Below are positions 45,545 to 56,425 of a stretch of 64,000 nucleotides of DNA, piece after piece. The notes beneath the pieces were generated by a model. The model was not told the DNA's origin and ran no database searches. It saw only the letters and a list, made by a program, of their open reading frames with translations. The stretch lies in NCBI GenBank assembly GCA_032629725.1, contig JAFEVB010000015.1, forward strand, positions 1,364,001 through 1,428,000. The letters run 5' to 3'. Every line of letters begins with the position of its first letter. Position 1 is the first letter of the stretch. The stretch comes from Gremmenia infestans. Lineage: Eukaryota > Ascomycota > Leotiomycetes > Helotiales > Hamatocanthoscyphaceae. The position numbers and the translations under genes are program-made.

Positions 45545-47668
45545 TCATACCCATCCAAGATGCTCCAAAGTCCCTTTCGCATCATTAGGACTCATACCAC
45601 TGACGCCCAAAGCCCTAACCTGCGACCCCTTCCTCAACTTCTGCAGGCCTACGGCCACCTTCCAACTCTCCTCCTCCGTGATAATAAAGACGTATTTCTT
45701 CCCTTCTTGATCCCGAATGCTAGCTCTCAACACGTGAAGCCGCGCGCTCTTCAATTCTCCTGTCTGGAAGGCCAAGCCTTTGTCAGTTCTCTTGCCACTA
45801 GAAGGCGACGACGAGCCAACAGATGAACCATAAGCAGAATCGGACACGGAAGAGCGATCATCATAGGAATTCGAACTCGCAGTACTAGAATAAGCAGACG
45901 ACGACGCAGCAGAAGAACGCGAAGTAGCACGCAAACGACAATTATCCCTGCAAAGTTGCAACATATCGATCAACAGTGCATCGGTCTCTTCTGAAGTAGC
46001 GGCTTTGTCCTTGTCCAAGCCCCAGAGACGACGAAAAGTTTTGTTGGTGTTAGGCGCAGAGTGAGAAGCAACGCGAGCAGACGCAAAATTCGAATTACCA
46101 GCGGGACCCTGGCGGAAAGACGGACACCATACCTCTACGAGTTTCATTGTCCATGCTTTGACGTCCCACTCTCGTTGTGGGACGCCACGGACATCATCAT
46201 CGATGAAAAGACCCTCAGTCGTGATTCGGAGAACCAGACCATCTGTTACTGATCCAACACCTGATACTAATTGCGAAGTCGGCGTTTTGAGAAATGCGTT
46301 GTTGAAAGCGTATACGGCTTTGATGACGATCTTGTCGGGATCCTTGGTGCTATACGGGCCTCGATGCGAAGGCGGCGGCGTCGTTCGGGAGGTTGATTGC
46401 GATACATAAGATGACTCGGAGTATATTGAGGAGGGTGCCTTTTTGTGCATTGGCTTGTTTGGTCTGTCGTATGGTCGGAAAGAATATCCATCTTCGTCGG
46501 TACCTAGATAAGTCTTTGCGGTAGGGGCTGGTGGCCGCTTGGTAGGTGAGGGTGGCTGTGAGCGTTGAGTTACCGGAGATGGAGGTCGTCCTTTTGGCCA
46601 AGGATTCGTTCGTTCTCCGGTAGCAGAAAAGGCATAGCTACTTGACTTGGGTTTTGCTTCCTCTTCCTTCTTCTCCTTTGCTCTTTGCTTCTCCTTCTCC
46701 TCAGCTTCAAGCTTCGCTTTAAGTCTCTCTTGAAGCTTCACTTTTACTCTTTGCTTCTCCCTCTCCCATGCTTCAAGTTTCTCTTTTGCCCTTTGCTTCT
46801 CCTTCTCCTCAGCTTCCAGCTTCGCCTTAGCCTTCGCCTCGTCCTCTTTTTGCTTCGCTTTAGCCTTCGCCTCGTCCTCTTTTTGCTGTTTCTCCCTAGC
46901 TTCTCGTTCGCGGGCCTCCTTCTCCCGTGCTTCTCGTTCGCGAGCCTCTTTCTCCCGTGCTTCTTTTAATCGCTTTTCTAACTCCTCTTTCCTTTTTTGT
47001 GCAGCTTCCTTGACTTTCCGCTCCTCTTCCTTTCGTTTCGTTTCTTCTCTAGCCTTCTCCCACGCTCCCTTAGCCGCACCACTGGCCGGACTTGGTTTTG
47101 CACTGGCGCCCGTTGCACCAGGTGGTGGGTTTGTCCGCTGCCACGACGACGGTTTGGGTCCTCCGGCACCTGCTCCAGGCGGTGGCCCAGATGCAGGTGG
47201 CGGCCCTGATGCGGGTGGTGGCTCTGATGCAGGAGGTGGTCCGCTGGCATAACCATTCGAATGGGCATTTGCATTTGTGTATGAATGAGCCCCTGGGTTC
47301 GGTGGTGGATTCCCTCCACCCGGGCCACTACCTGGTCCGGGGCCCCCGTCACTCTGTGTCCTTCCTAGAGCCCATGCCCCAACTCCAATGGCCATCATGA
47401 GTAGAATCATTCCCATACCCCCCGACCCTTTTATACTAGTCCACCATTGTTGAACAGCCGGTGCCAATGCCTGGCCTACAACTACCAGAAACAGAGCAGA
47501 AGCAAAGCCGGCAGCAAAGCTGTTCACATTGGGTTGCAGAGATGGCAGGTATAGAAAGCCGGACCCTGAGGAGTGTGGAGGTATTATGAAAATGTCGTAT
47601 TTTCCGTCTGGCAAGCCTGATGATTTGGGGTTGTGCCCATGAGGCGGTGGAGGTGGTGGAGCACTCAT
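45545..47668 (-). CDS. Conserved fungal membrane-anchored coiled-coil protein
   Basis: A single exon encodes 707 residues from ATG 47668. A Pro-rich N-terminus precedes two hydrophobic segments: about 51-71 (FAAGFASALFLVVVGQALAP) and 85-102 (MGMILLMMAIGVGAWALG). A Gly/Pro region with repeated SGPPPA units covers about 105-195. A long, highly charged coiled coil (about 200-345) is built of repeated KEAREREAR and KAKQKEDEA units. A Ser/Pro-rich linker leads to a folded C-terminal part (about 430-707) with IVIKAVYAFNNAF and GLVLRITTEGLFIDDDVRG, which looks PH-like, a Ser-rich loop, and a last segment ending LGWV. I cannot name the family. The topology suggests an organelle-membrane anchor with a cytosolic coil and binding domain. 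Confidence 0.82.
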   Translation of the reverse strand: MSAPPPPPPHGHNPKSSGLPDGKYDIFIIPPHSSGSGFLYLPSLQPNVNSFAAGFASALFLVVVGQALAPAVQQWWTSIKGSGGMGMILLMMAIGVGAWALGRTQSDGGPGPGSGPGGGNPPPNPGAHSYTNANAHSNGYASGPPPASEPPPASGPPPASGPPPGAGAGGPKPSSWQRTNPPPGATGASAKPSPASGAAKGAWEKAREETKRKEEERKVKEAAQKRKEELEKRLKEAREKEAREREAREKEAREREAREKQQKEDEAKAKAKQKEDEAKAKAKLEAEEKEKQRAKEKLEAWEREKQRVKVKLQERLKAKLEAEEKEKQRAKEKKEEEAKPKSSSYAFSATGERTNPWPKGRPPSPVTQRSQPPSPTKRPPAPTAKTYLGTDEDGYSFRPYDRPNKPMHKKAPSSIYSESSYVSQSTSRTTPPPSHRGPYSTKDPDKIVIKAVYAFNNAFLKTPTSQLVSGVGSVTDGLVLRITTEGLFIDDDVRGVPQREWDVKAWTMKLVEVWCPSFRQGPAGNSNFASARVASHSAPNTNKTFRRLWGLDKDKAATSEETDALLIDMLQLCRDNCRLRATSRSSAASSSAYSSTASSNSYDDRSSVSDSAYGSSVGSSSPSSGKRTDKGLAFQTGELKSARLHVLRASIRDQEGKKYVFIITEEESWKVAVGLQKLRKGSQVRALGVSGMSPNDAKGTLEHLGWV
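46828..46893 (-). repeat. 33-bp coding tandem repeat in the coiled coil
   Basis: Two nearly identical 33-bp units (46828-46860 and 46861-46893, the second diverging at its last bases) encode the repeated KQKEDEAKAKA segment. The near identity at synonymous positions points to recent duplication. Confidence 0.85.
46901..46960 (-). repeat. 30-bp coding tandem repeat in the coiled coil
   Basis: Two 30-bp units (46901-46930, 46931-46960) differ at two bases and encode AREKEARERE-type decapeptides. A degraded partial copy adjoins at 46891. Confidence 0.85.
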
Positions 47669-49551
47669 GGTTGTGGTTTGGTCTCAGACCAGCTCGAGGT
47701 GGGCTCCAAACCGGTGAGGCGGGAAGTATGGGAGAAGGGCTCTCGAAACGTTTTCAAGTCTGCGGATTGGATCGATGCGAAGGGTATATCAAGGCCGTAG
47801 AATTGTCATAAAATCGTAGTAAAAAAAAACTATTCGTGGGGGAAGAGTCAGCAGATTTCCGTCTGAAGCGCTCGAGGTGGCAATGTCAACAAAGCTCAAA
47901 TGAAAGCAAACGCACAGGGCAGAATCGATTCGCTCAATCGCAGAGAAACCAACAACGCCAAGCAATACTATAATACAAAAGTCAAAAGACAGCACAGATG
48001 TATCGTCGTAGGGGTCCCGGTCGTCTGGTGATACTGGGTGGTGGAGGTTGTAAATGGTGGGTGGATTGTCTTTTCCAGATGTTGATATCCGTCTGCGTCG
48101 GCACAAGCGAAACTTAATTTTCCAATCTCCCCTTCCCTGCTCTGCACGACGATAAAGCAACGGCGACGTATCCGAGTCCAGTCGAGTATAGTGCGTGTCC
48201 CTGCTGCCGCTGACACACGCACACCTTTTCTGCTCGCAGGAGATTGTTTTACTGGATTTGTTTCAAAATGCGACTTCAATCTTCGGTTGTCGGGCGTCGT
48301 CTCTTCCATGGAAGAAGAGAAAGAAAGCGCGGGAGGGAAGCAGGCAAGAAGCAAGCAAGCACACACACGACAAAGGTCCGATGCACTCATTGAGGGGTTT
48401 CCAATTCTTTCCCCTCACGAAAATTAACCATTCATCTACGAGGTATGACGGGAATCATAACAAACGTCACGACAGCCGCCCAATCCGAGCCTTTCCTATA
48501 ATCCAGACACGTTGAGAGGTCACGACGTTGCAATAGATCCACAAGCTTGAGAGTGCCCAGCGAATGGTGGGCGCCACGACGTACGACGGTAGGTTCGTCT
48601 GGAAATCATTGGAGGTTTTGGTTGGGCACTTGATACAGGACTCGATATGCAACTGATATCGATGCCATAACCCATTGCCCTCCCTCCCTTGCACGACAGC
48701 GGCAGCAGGGAACACAAAACTCTACAAGGGACGGACCGCCCACTAGGATGAGGGAGCAGCCGTATGCCATCAAATTAATTTGATGGTTTGGGGTCCTCGT
48801 ACTCTACGCCTGGCGTTGAGAAACCCTCGATTATTGGCTGGCTACCAGCCATGCAGGTGAACGCGTCGGCCTCTAAGGAGTTCGCGTCCACGCGGTTGCC
48901 AAGGGCAACAATATCAGCTGGAGCTCGGGATGACGTTGAGTTGCCTCGTAACAGATATAAATGGGGGAGCAAAAAAAATGGCATCGTGGTTTCTCTACAC
49001 ATCAACTATACCTCACAATCGTCAATTGTTTTATGGGACTTACTATACAAGAAAGAAGTGAAGCTGGATGCGAACTCGAATGAAGAGAAACTGCCTCGGC
49101 GGTTACATACTCGAAGGTCCACTTTCAAGTCAGTCTCCGTCCGACATACCCCCGAGTTTAGCTTCCAGTCGAGGTTCTACGTGCCAAGTCCGTCGAATAA
49201 AAAAGAATTTCTTCCTTGATAAGTAAGCTACTATTGAAACCACCGATTCCCCTTGAGAGACTGAGCCAAGACATGTACGCACGTGACCCTCCTCATACTC
49301 AATCTTATCAGGCTCCGGATGAGCCCTAGCTTCGACCCTGTGGTATCGATGCACTGAATTCGAGAACTCTGCTATGGGTTTATTTGGTTCATTAAATTAT
49401 CTATGCTAATAGGGCATCTTAAGACCTAGACTATTGTACACCGATAGGTATCAGGGGTATCATCCCAAGCATAGGGCTAAATGTATTTCGTGAACCGTGA
49501 GTCATGAATGGATGTGGCTAAGAAACAAATGAAAAGTAATGGGTTCTCTCT
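47669..49551. other. Intergenic region, 1.9 kb
   Basis: Upstream region of the coiled-coil gene and 3' flank of the next gene. Open frames at 47968-48390, 48467-48715 and 48788-49219 have no recognisable content and overlap others on the opposite strand. I see no supported gene. Confidence 0.45.
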
Positions 49552-51880
49552 TCAGTAATCATCGCGATGTTCCTGCTCCTTTTGGAAGACGAATGCAATA
49601 TCCTGTTCGAAGTGACGGATCGTGGTTTCGAATATGCTTTTAAGTCCATGGTAGGTTGATGTTTGTTCTGGGCCAGCCAAATCTAGGATCTTTTCCAAGT
49701 CGAGTAGCTCGCCGAGTTTGCTGGGCAACTGAGATACGAAACTTTTAAGGGGATTCTCTTCATTAGAAGTGTTAACCATTAAGGCAACTGAGGCACGATG
49801 GTCATTCTTAGCACCCGAAGCACGACGGACGACTTTGGAAGGCAAGTAATTTTTGAGGTCGCTTTTCAGGGTAGTCGAAGTACGGCGATTGTTTTTGAAT
49901 GGAGAAGTCCTGCGACCTTTTGCCTGGGGAGATGTGACGGGTGTTTTGCGTGGGGCGGTGACTGATTGACCATCAGCCAATTCGCCTACATCAACAGTAA
50001 TTGTGTCCCCATCCAGATCCAGATCCTGACCCTGACCCTGACCGTTGGCCTCATCGGCTTGTGGCTCAGGAGTTTTTGGCAACTCAGGGGCCTTTAACAG
50101 CTCAAGGGCTTGCGGCAGCTCAGTGGTTTTCGGAAACTCAGAGGCTGTCGGCGGCTCAGAGGCTCTCCGTGGTGTATCATTAAAGTTGTACGTCCTAGCC
50201 TTAGCTAATTGCTCAGCCATGTGTTTGCTGAATGCATCCACCTCATCCTATACAAATGTTAGCAAGAGATACTCGCATGTTAATCAACCAATTTATACCT
50301 CGGGGGTAGAGAAGCCTCTGGTCTGAAGAGTCGGAGAACCTTGAACTTCATCTTCATCGTCGGATGAAAAGAGCAAAGCTGCTGAGGTCTTCTTGGTGGG
50401 CGTATTCTCCTTTGTTATCTCGGCTGCGTATGATAAATGAGCAAGTCGCTTCATCACAGCTTTTGTGAGTAGGTACTCACTAGGCTCGAGTGACGTTGGT
50501 TTTGCAGGGTTAGATGCACCAGCGCTGCCAATAGGCTTCATTTTCTCAACAACCTTGAGCTTCTTAGAAACTGGATCGAGTGCCCAGTCTAGGGGATCGG
50601 CAACAAAACTGCGCTTCCTTTTCACATCTGAATGCGGGTTCTGGTCAAGCTATTCTCCGAGTTAGCCACCATTATAGATTGGAGAGGTAGGCAAAGCAGA
50701 GGAGACATCCAAAACATCTGATCCCTCGACAACTTGACAATTTCTCACTGAATACGAAATACCTGACCTACTTCTTTGGAAACAGAAGTACCACTGCTAC
50801 TGGATAGACTCTTGTTTGATGGGAAACGGAATGGGTCGGTTAAAGCTTTCTTAGCTAAAACACCAAATTCAGGGCGTGGATTGTGCTTGAATTAGAAGTC
50901 AGTGACCAGCTTCTCGCATTCTTAGCGAGACAAGCCTTACCTTATGATCAGACACCAAACTTCGAGAGAAAAGATCATTGCTCTTGAAATTTGCGTTTTT
51001 GTCGTTGTACAAGAACTTGTCGCTGCTTTTGTCTGTGGAGTGACCCTTTGCAGGAACACCGTCTTTCTTTCCTTGTTTCTTGTGTAAAAAGCTACCAACA
51101 GTGCCACTCACGCTGAATGGAGGAGCAATGGCAGGATTCGGGACAACTAGTTTGGGACCTCTCTAAATGTAGGTCAGAAATCAGGCTCTCTTTAATTTAG
51201 TAATGGACTTACTGCGACTGTGGTAGAGCTTTTGATACTTTCTTTCTTCATAATTTTATCAGATCCTTTCCCCGTAGATACCCGGCCAGAGGATCCTTTA
51301 GAATCGTGCTTCGGGCTGGTATTGGGAGTGGAGTCACTGGTAGCATCGCGCTTCTTCAAGGCGTTCCAGACATTCAAGACATGGCTGAATGTAGCCGGGA
51401 TAGGCATTCCTCTGTCATCCTTGCATTCGCCTAAAAAAAGTGCCTGTGCATCTGAGAGTTTGCTTAGTCGGCCTGAAATAGATCTCATATGCCCAATCGT
51501 GGTGTTTCCGATGGACTTAGGCCGGATGCTGGGAGGGAATACATTCTCTATGCGGTCCACCCCCCATACATCTCGGATTCCTGCAATCGCAGATGTACGT
51601 GCCTTCATAGAAGTTTCGCTCATTATTCCGGCCTGTAACACAGTTATTATCTGATATAAAACAGCAAATGAGCAGAAAGACATCATAACTCGACTGCATC
51701 CACTGAAGATCGACTGTTATAGGCTAAGAACTCTCGGCATGTTCATGCCAACCGAAGTCCGATCAAAAATGATCAAGATTCCATCATGAGATTAGAGTAT
51801 CTTTTAGCGAGGATGGTACTGACCTTCTTGTAATTTGGCAGGGCAGAGGAAGTGCTAGTTGCAGAGGCGTTACTAGCCAT
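49552..51880 (-). CDS. Basic, probably nuclear protein of unknown function (six exons)
   Basis: Exons 51880-51824, 51632-51213, 51162-50941, 50885-50763, 50649-50299 and 50247-49552 are all phase 0 and give 622 residues. The start MASNASATSTSSALPNYKK is the first ATG after an in-frame stop. Exon 2 has the most structured part (TSAIAGIRDVWGVDRIENVF, LSDAQALFLGECKDDRGMPI). The rest is Ser/Lys/Pro-rich with short basic clusters such as KRKRSF and GRRTSPFKNNRRTS, consistent with nuclear localisation. The last about 80 residues look helical (SQLPSKLGELLDLEKILDLA, HFEQDIAFVFQKEQEH). A 57-nt GTGAGT...ACGCAG stretch in exon 5 (50424-50480) could also be spliced out in frame, giving 603 residues. I do not recognise the family. 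All boundaries are read from splice consensus and open phase. Confidence 0.7.
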
Positions 51881-52017
51881 AGTTGATCAAGCTGTAAATC
51901 TGGTATTAGCAAGGTGTTGGAAAAGATAAACATATAAAAGCAAGCATTGTGTGAAGTATTGGTGGATAATTCACAATTGTCAGTCTAGGGTCACTAGGGT
52001 GCTGATTCCAAGACATG

Positions 52018-52803
52018 TTATTGAAATTGGATTAGACATACGTGTACGGGGTGTCGATTACGTCTATTGTCGGGGCTGATAGTCGTGAGTATATGTCTTT
52101 CTTGATATGTCACTATAGGGCGATAGATGTGTCCTGCAGAGACGTACTGCAAGAAGTGATTAGCGTTTCTTCTTGTGTGTGAAAGTGAATCTGATGTAGT
52201 ATCTCAAAAGTCGGCGCCGTTTACTGCACGAGGAAAGTGTTATGAATCACGTACCTGAAATGCTGTAGTTTGTCGTGTCCTTCCTGACTGTTCGTGGGTG
52301 CTTGACGTGGAACTGTGGATTATATTCCGACTCGGATGCGGCGTATGAGGTAGAGGTACCGTTTCGAGCTGCAGTGGTAGATCGACTGTCTGAAGATCCT
52401 AGCGCGATCTATAAAAGAGCATGTTAGACAGGACTTGAAGGAAAGGTACCTAAGTAGGTAGGTAGGTAGGTAGCATGGAAGGAGTTACGCTCACCTTTAT
52501 GTCTGGCTGGGGTCTAAGGCTTCTTTTCGTTGATATTGAGGAAGTGGTCTTGGAATATATGGCTTGAGATTTAAAGAGGCTGGCAACTTGTAGACACAAT
52601 TCACTGTAAATTGAAAAGGAGGCTGGACTAGAATATTCGTAGCAGCCTCCACACGCCAGTTCTCGTAGGTTGGAGATCTGGCTTGACTCATCAATATCGG
52701 ACTGTTGATGATGCTCTCGCCTTTGAAGGTTCGTTGCTAGAACTATGCGCGCCTTTCCTTGAGAATCTGGCTTTAGTAATAGTATTCTCATAGCAAGATC
52801 CAT
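52018..52803 (-). CDS. Hypothetical three-exon protein, weakly supported
   Basis: ATG 52803 opens exon 1 (52803-52495); exons 2 (52408-52255) and 3 (52133-52018) close in phase to 192 residues, with donors GTGAGC and GTACGT and acceptors TTATAG and TGCAG. The sequence is polar, with ISTKRSLRPQPDIK before the first intron and ARNGTSTSYAASESEYNPQF after it. No domain, signal peptide or family is recognised. It lies only 137 bp upstream of the next gene's start on the same strand, so these exons might instead belong to a long spliced 5' leader of that gene. Confidence 0.3.
52453..52473. repeat. (GTAG)n microsatellite
   Basis: Five tetranucleotide units, located inside the proposed first intron of the hypothetical gene at 52018-52803. 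Confidence 0.85.
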
Positions 52804-53902
52804 TCAGGTCCCGACCGAGAAGGTACGATCGATGACTGTCCGCGGCTGCATTCACACCTCAAAATGATTCATTCAAACCTGTAAGGGCTTAAGGTAGAGT
52901 GTTAACAATACCTAGGTATAGCAGTAAGATCTTGGAACGAAGCATTACGTACTTACTCGTGTAAATATCTGCATCATGCCTTATTCTTCACTAGGCTCAA
53001 AATACGTTTCCCTCACTTCGAGCCGTTAGACTCTGAAAGACCAAGACTCGTAAACACAACCAGAGATGAAGAAAAACCTCATTTAGACATCTCTTAAGAC
53101 TTTAGAAGAATTCTTGCCATGTTACACGAATCCGTCTGATCTCCCTGGCGTATGCAACCATCCGTCTGTACCCAACCAGTAGAGGCCAGCAAACAACATC
53201 TCACCGCTTTTATCTTCCTTCAACATAATTCTGTACAAATGATCACGGTCAAAGTCCATAACGTGGGCCAAAGACATGACGGGTGTTCGCAAGTACGGTT
53301 CTATACCCCGCAAAGCCCATCACGAGCCATCCACTTTTGCCCCCGTGATTGCAACCGTTGAAATAGCAGATATGCTGTATAAACCCTAAACTATTTTGCA
53401 AATTACTAGCATTTGATACGGAAAATGAAACATATCTATTGAGGCCTCCAGCAACGCATGCAGTCAGGGTAGGGGCATAAAGCTGGTCTAAGAAATAGAG
53501 GGCATATTGGCCGTAGAGATACCCTTGATGACGGGAGCTCGCACAGCGAAACGAATATTTCGCGTTTCTCTTTCAATGTGTCAGATTCATGGGTGTCGAT
53601 GGACCGAAATAAAGAATCAAAGGTTCCTAGTAGGTCTGAAAATTGCAAAGTAGGTATGAATACAAATTGACGAGATCAATAGTTTGCACTGCGTGGAAGT
53701 TTCCGAATAGACTCCATGCTTGCTTTGCCTTATCCTGAAGAGCGAGATGCAACTATGCACTTCTGGTTAAAATTACTATGTTCCTCTCATATTACATCTA
53801 TCCATTAAAATACCATACAGCCCTGTCGCCGAAGAATGCTCAAACGCCACGCTGATGCTCGCACTAAATGCAAACTCATAATACAAACGAAGCAGAAAAG
53901 AC
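52804..53902. other. Intergenic region
   Basis: 1.1 kb with no supported gene; short frames at 53122-53313 and 53436-53648 are unremarkable. It contains the 3' flank of VAM7. Confidence 0.5.
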
Positions 53903-55009
53903 CTACGAAATCTTTGCCACCCTCTTCTTGGCCACAGTCAGCTTCCCTTGTACTCTATCCACATCCTCATCCATCCTCCTGAGCATCTCGTTCTGCTCCT
54001 CGAGCTCTCCGTGAATAGCATAGCCCATCTCCTTCTGCCTCCTCACAATCTTAGCCAGCTCCTCCACATCTTGATCCTGGTCTTGCATCATCTGTTTCTG
54101 CAACTGCACCACGCCATTGTTATCCAATTCCTTCGTCTTAGCCGTCTCCGGAACCGGTACACCAAGTACTCTGCCTCCAGGCTTCGAGACGCCTGGTCCA
54201 AACAAAGCATTCTTATCCTGCTGCGTAGCAGCACCACTCCCACTCGCAGCTTTATGACTCTTAGCCGCAAGGCTAACAGCCAACTTCTCCAACCCGTCCC
54301 TCTCAACCCTCGCACTCCCAAGTAAATCCTTCCTCCTCCTCAACTCCCCCTGCCCAATCTTCCCCGCCTGACCCCTCTTCTCCCCCTCTTCCATAATCTT
54401 CAACCCCTCCTCTAAATTCCCCAGCAACCCCCCCGCCTTAACCAAGCACCTCTTCGCATTAGCCCCCGCCTCATACTGCGCATGCGCCGTCGTCGCCCCA
54501 TCCCTACGTCCCAAGAACATCCTCGCATCCTGCAGCAGCCCCTTCATCTCCCGATGCAAATCCAGCCAGACCTGCGGCTCCTGCGCCGCCTGTCCCGCAG
54601 AACCCCTCTGATACGCCACCTCCAGCTCACCGCGTGCCGAACTCCCCGAGCTGGTCGAGCTCGGTAGGTTGAGGAACGAGCGCCATACGGACGTCTCGCG
54701 CCAGCGCCGGTCGGGCCCTTCTGCTATAGCGCGCAGATAGGCTTCTAGGCCTACGCGGCGGGATTCTGTGAGCTCGGGCGAGGAGGCGGTGGATTTGAAC
54801 CAGGATTTTGCAGGGAGGGGCGCGGGTGGGGGAGCGGAGATCAGGGAGGTGAGGGAGTTGTGAAGAGTGAGGAAGTCGGAGTAGCGTTTTTGGACGACGA
54901 AGGTGCGGAGGGGGAGGCGGAGGGTGATGTTGTAGAGCGTATAGGGTTTCTCGTTTTGGTTGCCCGAGAGGATGGTTGAGGGAATGGAGATTTCGAGAGG
55001 TGGGGCCAT
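53903..55009 (-). CDS. VAM7: Vacuolar Qc-SNARE Vam7 (PX domain plus t-SNARE coil)
   Basis: Vam7 is the soluble Qc-SNARE of homotypic vacuole fusion. It is recruited to PI3P on the vacuole by its PX domain and pairs with Vam3, Vti1 and Nyv1. A single exon encodes 368 residues from ATG 55009. The PX domain covers about 1-120: LPLRTFVVQKRYSDFLTLH contains the basic RYSDF phosphoinositide-contact segment, and PLPAKSWF is the usual Pro-rich loop. A helical linker follows. The C-terminal SNARE motif (about 305-365) has a heptad pattern with a central Gln in ELEEQNEML, fitting the zero-layer Q. There is no transmembrane segment, as expected for Vam7. No introns are needed. Confidence 0.9.
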   Translation of the reverse strand: MAPPLEISIPSTILSGNQNEKPYTLYNITLRLPLRTFVVQKRYSDFLTLHNSLTSLISAPPPAPLPAKSWFKSTASSPELTESRRVGLEAYLRAIAEGPDRRWRETSVWRSFLNLPSSTSSGSSARGELEVAYQRGSAGQAAQEPQVWLDLHREMKGLLQDARMFLGRRDGATTAHAQYEAGANAKRCLVKAGGLLGNLEEGLKIMEEGEKRGQAGKIGQGELRRRKDLLGSARVERDGLEKLAVSLAAKSHKAASGSGAATQQDKNALFGPGVSKPGGRVLGVPVPETAKTKELDNNGVVQLQKQMMQDQDQDVEELAKIVRRQKEMGYAIHGELEEQNEMLRRMDEDVDRVQGKLTVAKKRVAKIS

Positions 55010-55504
55010 GCTTGTGCCGAGGATTTGTGTTTAAAGTATCTTTTGTATCTCAGGATAGAAAGGGAATATGTACAAGAGTGCGTAATGGGAGCTCCGAAAG
55101 TCGATGTTTGAGGTTACGTTTGGCTCCGCCTAGAGCTGACAGGGCTATGTATCGATAAACTAGGGTCGGCTCCTTGGCGTGAGTGGGCGGCTTGTGGGGT
55201 TGACAAAGTTTATTTGCTTTGACCCCCTTTTAATTTATGATAAATAAAGCAAATCAGAATCATCAGTATTCATATGCAGAGGGCATCCACAGGAGTCTGA
55301 ATCTCTGAATCTTTATTGTAGATTTAGCTCATTATTGCTATCTATGAAGAAACACAAACCATAATGAATTCATTTGGGGCTCATAATTCATGCAATTCCT
55401 GGCGCATGGTTGGTTCATGTGACTCCAACCCGCCAGTCCAAATAATCGATCTGCAGCGTCTGCACTCGCCCATTTTTTTCTTTCATTTTTCACAACAGAG
55501 AGAG
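55010..55504. other. Intergenic region between VAM7 and the EB1 gene
   Basis: About 500 bp, AT-rich at 55210-55380. It holds the VAM7 promoter and the EB1 3' flank; no gene seen. Confidence 0.5.
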
Positions 55505-56425
55505 CTAAAATGTCTCCTGGTCATCAACACCCTCAGCCTCGGCAGGAATTTCAAACCCATCTTCTGTGGAGTACAGAATTGTTTGAATGTGCTTGATTAA
55601 ACCATCCTCTTGTCTCTCGATCTCGGGGTCCTCTTCGCAGGCCTGCTGAACCAACAACTCGATATCACGTAGCTTGCTAAAGTAGAAGTCTCGCTCCCGC
55701 TCCAGCCCTTGAACCGTCTCCTTCAGGGTGTTATTCTCTTGTTGTAAGGCAGCAGAACCTGGACCTGCTCCCATGCCCTTCGCGACTCGCGGGCCTGTAG
55801 TAGGCGTAGTACCTCTCTTTGCTGCGCCGGTGGTCGTTCGTGATGCAACAGTAGAGGAAGGAGGGGGGGCACCGGAACCGCGTCGTCGAGCAAGAGCATC
55901 GTAATCGCCGCCAGGAAAGTACTGGTCCCAATATCTCTTGCTCCATTGGAGGAACTCCAAGTTGTCTTGCATCTTGCATTTGATGAGTTGTTCAACGTTG
56001 ACTGGTCGGTCGATGCCATGTCGAGAAAAGCAACCTAGGAAAGGCCAGCATTAGTATTGCGCGTTAACGTTCGTTCTTTCGCATCTCACCTTGCAGAACC
56101 TTGAAATTTTGAAGGTATGCATATTCAGTGTTGACGTTGAACTTGACTCTCGACATTGGTATATCAAGGTAAATGCTGTCGAAGACCTGGCAGAGGGCAG
56201 CACTGTGTAAAGAGTTGTCAGTAAGGCCTCACTGGAATCTTCCAAAAGGGTGAAGTGCGGGGGAGGGGTCGAACTCACCCAGTTCCACATTGCTCAACTT
56301 TGGTGATGTTGAGTTGGAGAAGGTTGTTGAGCCATGCTACGAGCTCTTGTCTAGATCGTATGTTGTTAGTTGCGAGAAATGCTGGAGGCGCCTGGCCTGG
56401 TGTTGACTGACCTTGATTCTCCCAT
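55505..56425 (-). CDS. BIM1: Microtubule plus-end protein EB1 (Bim1/Mal3)
   Basis: EB1 proteins track growing microtubule ends and recruit partners that control dynamics and polarity. Four exons (56425-56412, 56350-56279, 56202-56090, 56034-55505) close in phase to 242 residues. Exon 1 is only 14 nt (MGESR). The calponin-homology domain fills about 1-105: QELVAWLNNLLQLNITKVEQ, CGTGAALCQVFDSIY, and LEFLQWSKRYWDQYF. A Ser/Thr/Gly/Pro linker leads to the C-terminal EB1 dimerisation coil (about 165-215), which includes the signature FYFSKLRDIELLVQ. The tail is acidic and ends in ETF, resembling the EEY/F motif bound by CAP-Gly proteins. Confidence 0.95.
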
